Notes: a model not told the origin generated them from the letters alone. A DNA stretch of 64,000 nt from Caenimonas aquaedulcis (GCF_015831345.1 NZ_JADWYS010000001.1:1498118-1562117), one strand, 5' to 3'; shown: positions 9,064 to 17,830, counted from the stretch's first letter. Program-made: numbers and translations.

Positions 9064-9170
9064 TCTATCTGCGCGATATGCTTGCGCCCTGTCGAAGCGC
9101 TGTCAGCGGGCGGGTGCAGGCGCATCGCAGTGATGCGCAATCGGCAACCAACGGCGCGTGGCGATGTGCC

Positions 9171-9211
9171 TAAAATCGGTCCTCAGCGGCTCACTTCGTT
9201 GAGCCGATTTT
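9171..9211 (+). promoter_or_regulatory. argD promoter -10 and leader hairpin
   Basis: TAAAAT at 9171-9176 is a plausible -10. Just downstream, CGGCTCA (9187-9193) and TGAGCCG (9200-9206) form a perfect 7-bp stem with a 6-base loop, followed by ATTTTCATTT and then the Shine-Dalgarno AGGAG. A second pairing, AAAATCGG (9172-9179) with CCGATTTT (9204-9211), would exclude the first, but only if transcription starts further upstream. This could be a 5'-stabilising hairpin or an attenuator; no ARG-box-like operator is evident. Confidence 0.4.
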
Positions 9212-9230
9212 CATTTCAGGAGTGCTGCAA

Positions 9231-10424
9231 ATGGCTTTCATCGAGGCGTCCTCGCCCCACACCATGAACACCTACGGCCGGCTGCCGATCGCGCTGTCGC
9301 ACGGCCAGGGCGTGCGCGTGTGGGACGTCAATGGCAAGCAGTACCTCGATGCGCTGGCCGGCATCGCCGTCAACACGCTCGGGCACAACCATCCCAAGCT
9401 CGTGCCGGCGCTGCAGGACCAGGTCAGCAAGATCATCCACAGCTGCAACTACTACCACGTGCCCAACCAGGAGCGCCTGGCGGCCGAGCTGACGGCGCTC
9501 TCGGGCATGACCAACGCGTTCTTCTGCTGCACCGGTCTGGAAGCCAACGAGGCCGCCATCAAGCTCGCGCGCAAGTACGGGCATGACCGCGGCATCGAGC
9601 GGCCCGAGATCGTCGTGTACGAGAAGGCCTTCCACGGCCGCAGCATCGCGACGCTCTCCGCCACCGGCAACGAGAAGGTGCAGAAGGGCTTCGGCCCGCT
9701 GGTCGAAGGCTTCATCCGCGTGCCCCTGAACGACATCGCCGCGCTCAAGGCCGCGACCGAAGGCAACAGGAACGTCGTCGCCGTGTTCTTCGAGACGATC
9801 CAGGGCGAAGGCGGCATCAACCCAATGCGCCTGGACTACCTGCAGCAGGTGCGCCAGCTGTGCGACCAGCAGGAGTGGCTGCTGATGATCGACGAAGTGC
9901 AGTGCGGCATGGGCCGCACCGGCAAGTGGTTCGCGCACCAGTGGGCCGGGATCGTGCCGGACGTCATGCCGCTCGCCAAGGGCCTCGGCTCGGGCGTGCC
10001 GGTCGGCGCCGTGGTCGCGGGCCCCAAGGCCGCCGACATTTTCCAGCCGGGCAACCACGGCACCACCTTCGGCGGCAACCCGCTGGCGATGCGGGCGGGC
10101 GTGGAGACGATCCGCATCATGAAGGAAGACCGCCTGCTGGAGAACGCATCCACTGTCGGCTCGCACCTCAAGGGCGCGCTCGCGCGGGAGATCGGCGGCC
10201 TGGCCGGCGTGAAGGAAATCCGCGGGCAGGGCCTCATGATCGGCGTCGAGCTCGAGAAGAACTGCAATGTGCTCACGCCGCGCGCCGCGGAAGCCGGGCT
10301 GCTGATCAGCGTCACCGCGGACAACGTGATCCGCCTGCTGCCCCCGCTCATCATGACCACGTCGGAGGCCGATGAAGTCGTCAGCATCCTCGCCCCGCTG
10401 GTGAAGGAATTCCTTGCGCAATGA
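9231..10424 (+). CDS. argD: Acetylornithine/ornithine-type aminotransferase
   Basis: A 397-residue PLP enzyme of class III aminotransferases. It converts N-acetylglutamate semialdehyde to N-acetylornithine in arginine synthesis. The ATG at 9231 is chosen over an in-frame GTG at 9222 because AGGAG lies at 9218-9222 with normal spacing. The PLP lysine is K250 (PLAKGLGSG), with D221 in the IDEVQCGMGRTG motif and ETIQGEGG at about 189-196. The substrate-loop motif reads CTGLEANEAA rather than the more common NSGAEANEAA. It is followed 7 bases later by argF, so the two form an argDF operon. Confidence 0.93.
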   Translation: MAFIEASSPHTMNTYGRLPIALSHGQGVRVWDVNGKQYLDALAGIAVNTLGHNHPKLVPALQDQVSKIIHSCNYYHVPNQERLAAELTALSGMTNAFFCCTGLEANEAAIKLARKYGHDRGIERPEIVVYEKAFHGRSIATLSATGNEKVQKGFGPLVEGFIRVPLNDIAALKAATEGNRNVVAVFFETIQGEGGINPMRLDYLQQVRQLCDQQEWLLMIDEVQCGMGRTGKWFAHQWAGIVPDVMPLAKGLGSGVPVGAVVAGPKAADIFQPGNHGTTFGGNPLAMRAGVETIRIMKEDRLLENASTVGSHLKGALAREIGGLAGVKEIRGQGLMIGVELEKNCNVLTPRAAEAGLLISVTADNVIRLLPPLIMTTSEADEVVSILAPLVKEFLAQ

Positions 10425-10431
10425 GGCGCCC

Positions 10432-11349
10432 ATGACGATCAAGCACTACCTGCAATTCAGCGACCTGACGGCGGCCGAGTACGAGTGGCTGTTCCAGCGC
10501 GCGGCCGTCATCAAGAAGAAATTCAAGTCCTACGAAAAGTACCATCCGCTCGCGGACCGCACGCTTGCGATGATTTTCGAGAAGGCATCCACGCGCACGC
10601 GCGTGAGCTTCGAGGCCGGCATGTACCAGCTGGGCGGCAGCGTCGTGCACCTGACCACGGGCGACAGCCAGCTCGGGCGCGCCGAGCCGATCGAGGACAG
10701 CGCGAAGGTGATCAGCCGCATGGTAGACCTCGTGATGATCCGCACTTACGGCCAGGACAAGATCGAGCTCTTCGCTCAGCACTCGCGCGTGCCGGTGATC
10801 AACGGGCTCACCAACGAGTTCCATCCCTGCCAGATCCTCGCGGACATCTTCACCTACATCGAACATCGCGGCTCGATCGCGGGAAAGGTGGTGGCGTGGG
10901 TGGGCGACGGCAACAACATGGCCAACACCTGGCTGCAGGCCGCGGAGCTGCTGGGCTTCAAGGTGCACCTGAGCACGCCGAGCGGCTACGAGGTGGACCA
11001 GACCATCGCCGGTATCCGCAGCAACGAGAGCTACCAGGTCTTCAAGGACCCGATGGATGCGTGCCGCGGCGCGCACCTCGTGACCACCGACGTGTGGACC
11101 AGCATGGGCTTCGAAGCCGAGAACGAGGAGCGCAAGAAGGCCTTCGCCGACTGGTGCGTGGACGCCGAAATGATGCGCGTGGCCCAGCCCGACGCGCTCT
11201 TCATGCACTGCCTGCCCGCGCATCGCGGCGAGGAAGTCGAAGCGGATGTGATCGACGGCCCGCAGTCGGTGGTATGGGACGAGGCCGAGAACCGCATGCA
11301 CGCGCAGAAGGCACTCATGGAGTACCTCCTGCTCGGCAAGGTCGGCTGA
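10432..11349 (+). CDS. argF: Ornithine carbamoyltransferase
   Basis: A 305-residue enzyme that makes citrulline from ornithine and carbamoyl phosphate. It carries the carbamoyl-phosphate site STRTR (residues 53-57), the FHPCQ motif and the ornithine-site HCLPAHRG motif near the C-terminus. The ATG at 10432 follows a GAGG with short spacing, and the argD stop is 7 bases upstream. The anabolic reading is favoured by linkage to argD and the absence of arc genes. Confidence 0.95.
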   Translation: MTIKHYLQFSDLTAAEYEWLFQRAAVIKKKFKSYEKYHPLADRTLAMIFEKASTRTRVSFEAGMYQLGGSVVHLTTGDSQLGRAEPIEDSAKVISRMVDLVMIRTYGQDKIELFAQHSRVPVINGLTNEFHPCQILADIFTYIEHRGSIAGKVVAWVGDGNNMANTWLQAAELLGFKVHLSTPSGYEVDQTIAGIRSNESYQVFKDPMDACRGAHLVTTDVWTSMGFEAENEERKKAFADWCVDAEMMRVAQPDALFMHCLPAHRGEEVEADVIDGPQSVVWDEAENRMHAQKALMEYLLLGKVG

Positions 11350-11356
11350 GCCGGCT

Positions 11357-11734
11357 TCAGCGCGCGGCCGCCACCGGAAAGCGCATCCCCGCGGGTTGCG
11401 GCAGCTTGCCCAGCGCCGCCAGCCGCGCCTCGACCGCGAATCGCGTGCGGCCCAGCTGCGCCGCCAGTTCCTTCGCCTCGGTTCCCGCATCGAATCCGTT
11501 CTCCAGCGTGGCGTCGTCTTCCGGCGCCCAGGGCTTGCCGGCATTCGGCGGCGCGACGCGCGGGGTTCGCGCGGCGCGCGCCGGCACGTCCTCCAGCGCC
11601 TTCGACACCGTGAAGAGCGCGCGGATCACCGGAGGCTCGTTGTACGGGCTGTCGGCCGGCATGCACTCGCCGGTCACGGGGTGAACACCTCTCGCGAGCG
11701 TGTCGATGATCTGGCGAGCCGTCTGCAATTCCAT
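11357..11734 (-). CDS. Small putative DNA-binding protein, likely LexA-controlled
   Basis: A 125-residue protein with no assigned function. The N-terminal half contains TARQIIDTLARGVHPVTGE, a segment seen in hypothetical proteins of Burkholderiales. The C-terminal half (about residues 67-115: KPWAPEDDATLENGF, then ELAAQLGRTRFAVEARLAALG) looks like a SANT/Myb-type three-helix unit of the kind also found at the ends of some helicases. A GAGGAG ribosome site precedes the ATG at 11734. Its upstream region carries a good LexA-type box (11774-11793) 40 bases from the start, suggesting induction by DNA damage. It is convergent with argF. Confidence 0.7.
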   Translation of the reverse strand: MELQTARQIIDTLARGVHPVTGECMPADSPYNEPPVIRALFTVSKALEDVPARAARTPRVAPPNAGKPWAPEDDATLENGFDAGTEAKELAAQLGRTRFAVEARLAALGKLPQPAGMRFPVAAAR

Positions 11735-11773
11735 GGTGGTCTCCTCTCGGTGGGGTGTTGAAAGTGGATGCGA

Positions 11774-11793
11774 TACTGTTTATTCATACAGCA
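11774..11793. promoter_or_regulatory. LexA-type SOS box
   Basis: TACTGTTTATTCATACAGCA fits the CTGT-N8-ACAG LexA box (CTGT at 11776-11779, ACAG at 11788-11791) with an AT-rich centre and near-consensus outer bases. It lies 40 bases before the small minus-strand gene and about 90 before kynB, so the former is the likelier target. Confidence 0.65.
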
Positions 11794-11881
11794 TCGAAGC
11801 AACGCACCCCGTCACACCGCGGTTGACCGTGTTGGGATTAACCGACACCACGCCCGCGAAGCCCGGCGCAAACTTCGCCGC

Positions 11882-12508
11882 ATGAAAAGAATCTGGGATA
11901 TTTCGCCGCCGGTCGCGGCGGGCTCGCCGGTGTTTCCGGGCGACACCCCCTATAGCCAGGAATGGTCCGCCACGCTGGGGCCGGGATGCCCGGTGAACGT
12001 CAGCCGCATCACGATGTCGCCGCACGTGGGCGCCCACGCGGATGCGCCCTTGCACTACGACCCGGACGGCGCGCCGATCGGCGAAGTCGACCTCACCGCC
12101 TACCTCGGCCCTTGCCGCGTCATCCATGCGATCGCACAGGGGCCGCTCATCGAATGGCGGCACCTCGAACATGCCGCGCGCGACCTGCCCGCACGCGTGC
12201 TCGTGCGTACGTACGAGCGCATGCCGCACGACCGGTGGGACCCGCAACTGGCTGCCTACGCGCCGGAGACGATCGAGAAGCTCGCATCGCTCGGCGTGCG
12301 CCTCGTGGGGATCGACACCGCGAGCATCGATCCCGCGGAGAGCAAGGCGCTCTCCAGCCACCAGGTGATCCGCCGCCTGGGCCTGCGCGTGCTGGAGAAC
12401 CTGGTGCTCGACGAGGTCCCCGAAGGCGACTACGAACTGATCGCCCTGCCCCTGAAACTCATGACGGCCGACGCCTCTCCCGTGCGCGCCGTGCTGCGCG
12501 AACCATGA
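11882..12508 (+). CDS. kynB: Kynurenine formamidase
   Basis: A 208-residue metal-dependent arylformamidase (cyclase family) that hydrolyses N-formylkynurenine to kynurenine in the anthranilate branch of tryptophan degradation. The HVGAHADAP motif (H48, H52, D54) provides metal ligands, and the IWDISPPV opening is typical of KynB. The ATG at 11882 gives the canonical N-terminus; the frame is open further upstream but that part shows no homology. It overlaps kynU by 4 bases (ATGA). No obvious Shine-Dalgarno precedes it, so initiation may be weak or leaderless. Confidence 0.93.
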   Translation: MKRIWDISPPVAAGSPVFPGDTPYSQEWSATLGPGCPVNVSRITMSPHVGAHADAPLHYDPDGAPIGEVDLTAYLGPCRVIHAIAQGPLIEWRHLEHAARDLPARVLVRTYERMPHDRWDPQLAAYAPETIEKLASLGVRLVGIDTASIDPAESKALSSHQVIRRLGLRVLENLVLDEVPEGDYELIALPLKLMTADASPVRAVLREP

Positions 12509-13779
12509 CCACCCTGCAAGACTGCCGCGCGCTCGACGCGCAAGACCCGCTGCGCGCACTGCGCGACCTCTTCACGCTGCCGCGCGGCGTGACCTACCTC
12601 GACGGCAATTCGCTCGGCGTGCTGCCCAGGTCCGCCGCATCGCGCGTCGCGCGCGCGGTGGAGGAGGAATGGGGCCAGGGCCTCATCCGATCCTGGAATA
12701 CCGCCGGCTGGTTCGACATGCCGCAGCGCCTGGGGGACAAGATCGCACTGCTGGTCGGCGCGAAGCCCGGCGAGGTGGTGGCCACTGACACCACGTCGAT
12801 CAACCTGTACAAGGTGCTGAGCGCGGCGCTGCGGATCGCATGCTCGAGGGACCCGGCGCGCAAGGCCGTGGTGAGCGAGCGCAGCAACTTCCCCACGGAC
12901 CTTTACATCGCCGAATCGCTGTGCGAGCAGCATGGCATGGAGTTGCGCCTCGTGGAGGAATCGCAGGTCGCCGCCTCGCTCCAGGCGGATGTCGCGGTGC
13001 TGATGCTCACCCACGTGAACTACCGCACCGGCGCCATGCATGACATGGCGTCCGTCACCCGCGCGGCACACGAAGCGGGCGTGCTCACGGTATGGGACCT
13101 CGCGCACAGCGCGGGCGCGGTCGTCGTGGACCTGCACGGGGCCGATGCCGACTTTGCCATCGGCTGCGGCTACAAATACCTCAACGGCGGCCCCGGCGCG
13201 CCCGCCTTCGCCTGGGTCCATCCCACTCACGCGGACCGGTTCCGCCAGCCGCTCTCCGGCTGGTGGGGCCACGCGGCCCCGTTCGAATTCACGCCGGGTT
13301 ACCGGCCCGCCGCCGGCATTTCCCGCTACCTGTGCGGCACGCAGCCGATCCTCAGCATGGCCGCGCTCGAATGCGGGCTCGACGCGATGCTGGCCGCGCA
13401 ACCGCTGGGCGGCATGCCGGCCCTGCGCAACAAGTCGCTTGCGCTCACCGACCTCTTCATCCGCCTCGTCGAAGAGCGATGCGGCGGACACGGGCTCTCG
13501 CTCGTCACGCCGCGCGAGCACGCCCGCCGCGGATCGCAGGTGTGCCTGTCCCGCGCCGATGGCGCGTATGCGATCGTGCAGGCGCTGATCGAGCGCGGCG
13601 TCATCGGGGACTTCCGCGCGGGCGACGGCGGCGCGCATGCGGACATCCTGCGCTTCGGTTTCACCCCGCTCTACATCGGCTTCGAGGACGTGTGGAACGC
13701 CGTCGAACAATTGCGCCTCGTGCTCGCCGGGCGCGAATGGCAGCGACCCGAATTCAATCGCAAGCAGGCGGTGACCTGA
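12505..13779 (+). CDS. kynU: Kynureninase
   Basis: A 424-residue PLP enzyme that cleaves kynurenine to anthranilate and alanine. The PLP lysine lies in the [14 protein letters not shown] motif (K224), WDLAHSAGA (197-205) provides the pyridine-ring aspartate, and YLDGNSLG (31-38) is the conserved N-terminal motif. Its start overlaps the kynB stop, and kynA starts one base after its own stop, so the three genes form one operon in the order formamidase, kynureninase, dioxygenase. Confidence 0.95.
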   Translation: MTTLQDCRALDAQDPLRALRDLFTLPRGVTYLDGNSLGVLPRSAASRVARAVEEEWGQGLIRSWNTAGWFDMPQRLGDKIALLVGAKPGEVVATDTTSINLYKVLSAALRIACSRDPARKAVVSERSNFPTDLYIAESLCEQHGMELRLVEESQVAASLQADVAVLMLTHVNYRTGAMHDMASVTRAAHEAGVLTVWDLAHSAGAVVVDLHGADADFAIGCGYKYLNGGPGAPAFAWVHPTHADRFRQPLSGWWGHAAPFEFTPGYRPAAGISRYLCGTQPILSMAALECGLDAMLAAQPLGGMPALRNKSLALTDLFIRLVEERCGGHGLSLVTPREHARRGSQVCLSRADGAYAIVQALIERGVIGDFRAGDGGAHADILRFGFTPLYIGFEDVWNAVEQLRLVLAGREWQRPEFNRKQAVT

Positions 13780-13780
13780 G

Positions 13781-14635
13781 ATGAAGACCGAACGACCCGC
13801 CACGCCCCAGTCCATCGTCGTCGAGGAAGCGCCGAAGCTCGACTTCAAGGACGCGATGACGTATGGCGACTACCTGCAGCTGGATGCCGTGCTCAACGCC
13901 CAGAAGCCCCTTTCGCCGGACCACAACGAGATGCTCTTCATCATCCAGCACCAGACCAGCGAGCTGTGGATGAAGCTGATGCTGCACGAACTGCGGGCCG
14001 CCATCGCCAAGGTCGCCGCCGACGAACTCGGGGGCGCCTTCAAGATGCTCGCGCGCGTGAGCCGCATCATGGAACAGCTCGTGCACGCCTGGGACGTGCT
14101 CGCGACGATGACGCCGCCGGAATACAGCGCGATCCGCCCTTACCTCGCGAACTCCAGCGGTTTCCAGAGCGCGCAGTACCGCTGCATCGAATTCGCGCTG
14201 GGCAACAAGAACGCGGCCATGCTCAAACCCCACGCGCACCGTGCCGACCTGCTCGCGCAGGTGCAGGCCGCCTACGAGGCGCCTTCGCTGTATGACGAGG
14301 CGCTGCGCCTGCTCGCGCGCCGCGGCCTGCCGGTGCCCGCATCGCACACGCAGCGCGACTGGACCCAGCCTTACCAGGAGAGCGCGGAGGTGGAGCAGGC
14401 GTGGCTCGTCGTGTACCGCGATACCGAGCGGTACTTCGACCTCTACCAGCTCGGCGAAGAGCTCACGGACCTGGAAGACGCGTTCCGCCTCTGGCGCTTC
14501 CGCCACGTCACCACGGTGGAGCGCGTGATCGGCTTCAAGCGCGGCACCGGCGGCACCGGCGGCGTGAGCTACCTGCGCAAGATGCTCGACACCGTGCTCT
14601 TCCCCGAGATCTGGAAACTGCGCACGGACCTGTGA
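13781..14635 (+). CDS. kynA: Tryptophan 2,3-dioxygenase
   Basis: A 284-residue haem enzyme that opens the indole ring of tryptophan to N-formylkynurenine, the first step of the pathway served by kynB and kynU. The [18 protein letters not shown] segment (about 53-70) contains the substrate-site histidine H57, and the [11 protein letters not shown] loop near residue 260 binds the substrate carboxylate and amine. The proximal haem histidine is in the RHVTTVERV segment. It is the last gene of the kyn operon and converges with the flavin monooxygenase, leaving one base between the two stops. Confidence 0.96.
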   Translation: MKTERPATPQSIVVEEAPKLDFKDAMTYGDYLQLDAVLNAQKPLSPDHNEMLFIIQHQTSELWMKLMLHELRAAIAKVAADELGGAFKMLARVSRIMEQLVHAWDVLATMTPPEYSAIRPYLANSSGFQSAQYRCIEFALGNKNAAMLKPHAHRADLLAQVQAAYEAPSLYDEALRLLARRGLPVPASHTQRDWTQPYQESAEVEQAWLVVYRDTERYFDLYQLGEELTDLEDAFRLWRFRHVTTVERVIGFKRGTGGTGGVSYLRKMLDTVLFPEIWKLRTDL

Positions 14636-14636
14636 G

Positions 14637-15827
14637 CTATCCCCAGGGGTCCTGGTAGAGCCAAGGCTGGTCGAGCAGCCGGTCCGACAGCAGGCGCAAG
14701 GACAGGTCGCGCGCCCAGCGCAGCGGGCCTTGCGCGTGGAAGATGGTCCCGTTGCGCCGCGACATCGCCTGCACGCGCGCGACCCGCTGCCAGCGGTTGA
14801 GCGCATAGCGGCGCAGGGCCAGCGGAACGTCCACCACGCCCTGGCGCACGGACTCGAAGGCGCGGCCCAGCTCGCGCGCATCCTCGATCGCCATGCCCGA
14901 GCCCTGCGCGAAATACGGAAGCATCGGGTGCGCCGCGTCGCCCATCAGCGCAATGCGTCCCCGCGCCATCTCCTCCGGTCCGCGCACGGGCGGACGGTCA
15001 TGCAGCGCCCACAGCCGCCAGCCCGGCATCGAGATCAGCAACTCCTGCAAGTCGGCGCACAGCGGGCCGGCCGCGGCCTGCAGCGCGTTGAAGGTGGCGT
15101 GCCGGTCCCAGTCGCGCACGTCGCCGCCATGGGACTCGTCTTCCACCAGCACCACGACGTTCAGGTGCTCGCCGCCGCTGACGGGATAGGCCACGACGTG
15201 CAGTCGCGGCGCGAGCCAGACGCGGACGTCGAAGCTGCGCAGGCGCGCGGGCAGGTCGCGCTGCGCGGTCAACGCGCGGTAGGCGACGTGCCGCGTGTCG
15301 CGCGGTGCGCCGTCGCTGCAGACGCGCGCACGCACCGCGCTCCACAAGCCGTCCGCGCCGATGAGCGCGTCGCCCTCGATGGGCACGCCCGCCGGCGTGC
15401 GAAGCAACACCGCCTCCCCTTCCTCCGCCGCTTCCTGCATCGGCGATGCGAGCCGCAAGTCCACGCCCAAGGCCCGCGCCGCTTCGAGGAGCATGCCCTG
15501 CAGGTCCGCGCGGTGCACGGTGAGGTAAGGGGCGCCGTAGCGCCGCGCGAAGGGCTGGCCGAGTTCGAGGACGCCGAGTTCCCGCCCGTCCAGCCCGCCT
15601 TGCACGCGCAGGCGCTCGGGCAGCGCGGCGATGGTTTCGAGGGGCTCGCGAAGCCCCCACCCGATGAGGATGCGAGTCGCGTTCGGGCCCAGCTGGATGC
15701 CCGCGCCTGCCTCGCTGAACTGCGCGGCGCGCTCGTAGAGCCGGGCCTGCCAGCCCGCCCGCATCGCGGCCGTGGCAGCCGCGAGTCCGGCGATGCCGCC
15801 GCCGACGATCAACGCCTGTTGGGTCAT
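14637..15827 (-). CDS. FAD-dependent aromatic monooxygenase (salicylate hydroxylase-like)
   Basis: A 396-residue group A flavin monooxygenase. It shows the FAD dinucleotide motif GGGIAGLAAA (about 8-17), the DG motif in GADGLWSAVRARV, and the GD motif GRIALMGDAAHPMLPYFAQG, which together define the single-component aromatic hydroxylases. It most resembles salicylate and 3-hydroxybenzoate 6-hydroxylase relatives. The ATG at 15827 is chosen over a GTG two codons upstream. Convergence with the kyn operon, which yields anthranilate, makes a related aromatic acid an attractive but unproven substrate. Confidence 0.8.
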   Translation of the reverse strand: MTQQALIVGGGIAGLAAATAAMRAGWQARLYERAAQFSEAGAGIQLGPNATRILIGWGLREPLETIAALPERLRVQGGLDGRELGVLELGQPFARRYGAPYLTVHRADLQGMLLEAARALGVDLRLASPMQEAAEEGEAVLLRTPAGVPIEGDALIGADGLWSAVRARVCSDGAPRDTRHVAYRALTAQRDLPARLRSFDVRVWLAPRLHVVAYPVSGGEHLNVVVLVEDESHGGDVRDWDRHATFNALQAAAGPLCADLQELLISMPGWRLWALHDRPPVRGPEEMARGRIALMGDAAHPMLPYFAQGSGMAIEDARELGRAFESVRQGVVDVPLALRRYALNRWQRVARVQAMSRRNGTIFHAQGPLRWARDLSLRLLSDRLLDQPWLYQDPWG

Positions 15828-15857
15828 GCGCACCGATTGTGCACATGCGCGAAGCGA

Positions 15858-16685
15858 TTATTTGACGCCGGTCTCGATCCAGCGGTCCACCGCCGCGAGC
15901 GCCTTGGCGTCGAAGGCGACGAAGCCCTGCTTGTCGATCGCCTCCAGCGTGTGGCGGCCCTTGTCGCTCTGGCCGAGGGAAGTGAAGTAGTTCTGCAGCG
16001 CCGTGAGTTCGGCGGCGGGCACGTTCTTCGACGCGAGCATGAGCTTCACCGGGACCGACTTGCTGGAGAAGGCAATGCGGCCGCCCGCCTGTGTCCAGGC
16101 CTTGGCGACGCTGTCGGAGCCGGTCACGCCGGCATCGACCAGGCCATGCTCCACCATGAAGGGAATCGCGTCCTGGTAGCGCGTGGACACATAGGCGACC
16201 GGGTCGGCGCCGTCACGCGCGCCCTCGCGCAGCGTGCTGCGCGTCAGCACGGACGTGATCGAGTCCGGCGACGGAATGCCCAGCTTCTTGCCCTTCAGGT
16301 CCGCCACGCTCTTCGCGCCGGAGTCCGCACGCACCAGGAAGTGCGCGCGGTAGTCCGTGAAGCCCTTGGTCAGCGCGACGAGCTGGTAGCCGTCCTGCGC
16401 CAGGCCCTTGAGCGCGATGTGCGCGGGGTGGATGTACGCGAGGTCGAACCGGCCCGCGCTCAGCCCCTCGGACATCGACTTGTAGTCCGACACGGGAACG
16501 ATGGTCACTTTCTGGCCGAGCAGCTTGCTCAGGTCCTCGGCCACGGGCTTGTACTTGTTCTGGATCTCCAGGTCGGAGACGCGGTAGGTCGCGCCTTCGT
16601 TCACGGCGAACACCATCGCGGCGGCCATCGCGGGCGCGAGCGCGGCACCGATGACGGACAGGGAGAAGAGGGTCTTGAGCTTCAT
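15858..16685 (-). CDS. PhnD-like periplasmic substrate-binding protein (orphan)
   Basis: A 275-residue exported binding protein of the phosphate/phosphite/phosphonate (PhnD) family. An N-terminal signal peptide of ~22 residues (ending PAMAAA) is followed by the family's VSDYKSMSEGLSAGRFDLAYIHPAH region and the SITSVLTRS segment that lines the ligand pocket in PhnD proteins. An AAGGA precedes the ATG at 16685. No permease or ATPase gene is nearby, so it either serves a remote transporter or a sensory role. It is 35 bases downstream of the BLUF-like gene and probably co-transcribed with it. Confidence 0.85.
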   Translation of the reverse strand: MKLKTLFSLSVIGAALAPAMAAAMVFAVNEGATYRVSDLEIQNKYKPVAEDLSKLLGQKVTIVPVSDYKSMSEGLSAGRFDLAYIHPAHIALKGLAQDGYQLVALTKGFTDYRAHFLVRADSGAKSVADLKGKKLGIPSPDSITSVLTRSTLREGARDGADPVAYVSTRYQDAIPFMVEHGLVDAGVTGSDSVAKAWTQAGGRIAFSSKSVPVKLMLASKNVPAAELTALQNYFTSLGQSDKGRHTLEAIDKQGFVAFDAKALAAVDRWIETGVK

Positions 16686-16720
16686 AAAAAGGTCCTTGGA
16701 AGTGGGAGGAAACGGAAGGG

Positions 16721-17713
16721 TCAGGAAAGGAGCAGGTCGAGTTCGGCAGGCATCGTGCAGGAGCCGTCCGCCACGGAATCGAGCACCGCGTCGGCGCGGC
16801 TGCGGCCGGGGATGCCCGCGCGGATCGATGCGATGTTCAGCCCCGCCACACCGCGCAGGGCGCGCGCGACGTCGTCGCAGGTGTCGAGACAAGGGCCCAC
16901 GAGGCGGATGGGGGGCCGGGTCGGCATCCTCGCGAGCACTTCGGCGGTGGTCGCGGCCAGGCGCGAGGTCGGGCGCTGCCGGTTGCCCAGCAGCAGCACC
17001 AGGCAATGCATGCGCCGCATCGAAAGCTGCACCATGCCGTCCTCCATGGCGCGGCGCGACAGCGCGTGCAGCCGCGTCATCTGGCCGCCTGCCACGGTGT
17101 CGACGTAGGCCGCGCCGATGTCCGGATTGCGCGGATCGCCGTCGGCGAAGCGCTGGTAGGTGACGGGCGTGTGGCTGCGGTCGGCCACGGCTTTCACGAG
17201 ATCCACCGACTCGTTGAACTCGGAGGTGACGGCGACGATGTGCGTGCGCGCAGCCGCGCTCATGGCGTCGGCGCCGCGGATCGTGCACGGGGCGCTCAGC
17301 GCCTCCCAGATCTCGTGCGGCTCGGCGACCCAGCCCAGTTCGCGCTCGCGCTCCACGGCGTAGATGCGGCGGGCGACGTCGCTGGGCTTGTCCCGGCCGT
17401 GCAGGCTGGCGATGTGCAGGGGCCTCGGGAGCGTGGCGACGCCGTCGCTGCGATGGATGAGGCGGGAGTGCGCGTTGCCAGGGTGGGCCTGCGCGGCGGC
17501 CCAGAACGCCTCCACCGCATCTCTCGGGCCTTCATGCCACTGCACGAACCAGCCGTTGCTGTAGAGCAGCGCCGTCCGCATGCCGCGGCTGGCGTTGAAC
17601 GCGGTGATCTGCTTGCGCAGGCCGAGAAGTTGCTCGACCACCGAGCCCGGCATGCGGGACACGCTCGCACCCATGAGACGGTGGACAGATTGCACGCTTT
17701 CGGCCCCTTGCAT
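16721..17713 (-). CDS. BLUF-like sensory protein lacking the conserved tyrosine
   Basis: A 330-residue soluble protein. Residues about 10-100 align with the BLUF blue-light flavin domain. The asparagine in FNASRG and the glutamine in NGWFVQWHEGPRDAVEAF match the flavin-contacting Asn and Gln, but the N-terminal tyrosine of the photocycle is replaced (HRLMGAS where LVYVS is expected). The remaining ~200 residues have no family I recognise; they look alpha/beta (THIVAVTSEFN, MHCLVLLLGN) and may be an output domain. The ATG at 17713 follows AAGGAG with 6-base spacing. It is divergent from a LysR gene and followed by the PhnD-like gene. Confidence 0.65.
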   Translation of the reverse strand: MQGAESVQSVHRLMGASVSRMPGSVVEQLLGLRKQITAFNASRGMRTALLYSNGWFVQWHEGPRDAVEAFWAAAQAHPGNAHSRLIHRSDGVATLPRPLHIASLHGRDKPSDVARRIYAVERERELGWVAEPHEIWEALSAPCTIRGADAMSAAARTHIVAVTSEFNESVDLVKAVADRSHTPVTYQRFADGDPRNPDIGAAYVDTVAGGQMTRLHALSRRAMEDGMVQLSMRRMHCLVLLLGNRQRPTSRLAATTAEVLARMPTRPPIRLVGPCLDTCDDVARALRGVAGLNIASIRAGIPGRSRADAVLDSVADGSCTMPAELDLLLS

Positions 17714-17738
17714 CGATAACTCCTTCACAACTAAGTAA

Positions 17739-17767
17739 TTGACACGTGAATTATTAATATATTCAAT
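17739..17767 (+). promoter_or_regulatory. Candidate promoter of the LysR gene
   Basis: A perfect TTGACA (17739-17744) is followed after 17 bases by TTCAAT (17762-17767), a weak -10, within a strikingly AT-rich stretch for this genome. The same stretch must hold the promoter of the divergent BLUF-like gene. Confidence 0.45.
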
Positions 17768-17800
17768 ATGAGCGTCCAATGCATTGACGGATTAAAATCG

Positions 17801-17815
17801 ATGCACTCACTGCAT
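17801..17815. promoter_or_regulatory. LysR-type T-N11-A box
   Basis: ATGCA-CTCAC-TGCAT is a perfect 5-bp inverted repeat with a 5-base spacer that contains the T-N11-A core of LysR-type sites (T17802 to A17814). It lies 16 bases before the LysR start codon, in the divergent region shared with the BLUF-like gene. Confidence 0.5.
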
Positions 17816-17830
17816 GGGAGCGTGAACATC

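Noticed and set aside
11768..11881. An upstream extension of kynB
   Set aside because: It overlaps the LexA-type box and adds residues with no family support. The Met at 11882 gives the standard KynB opening.
15858..16685. A phosphonate uptake operon
   Set aside because: Only the binding protein is present; there are no phnC or phnE homologues or catabolic phn genes nearby.
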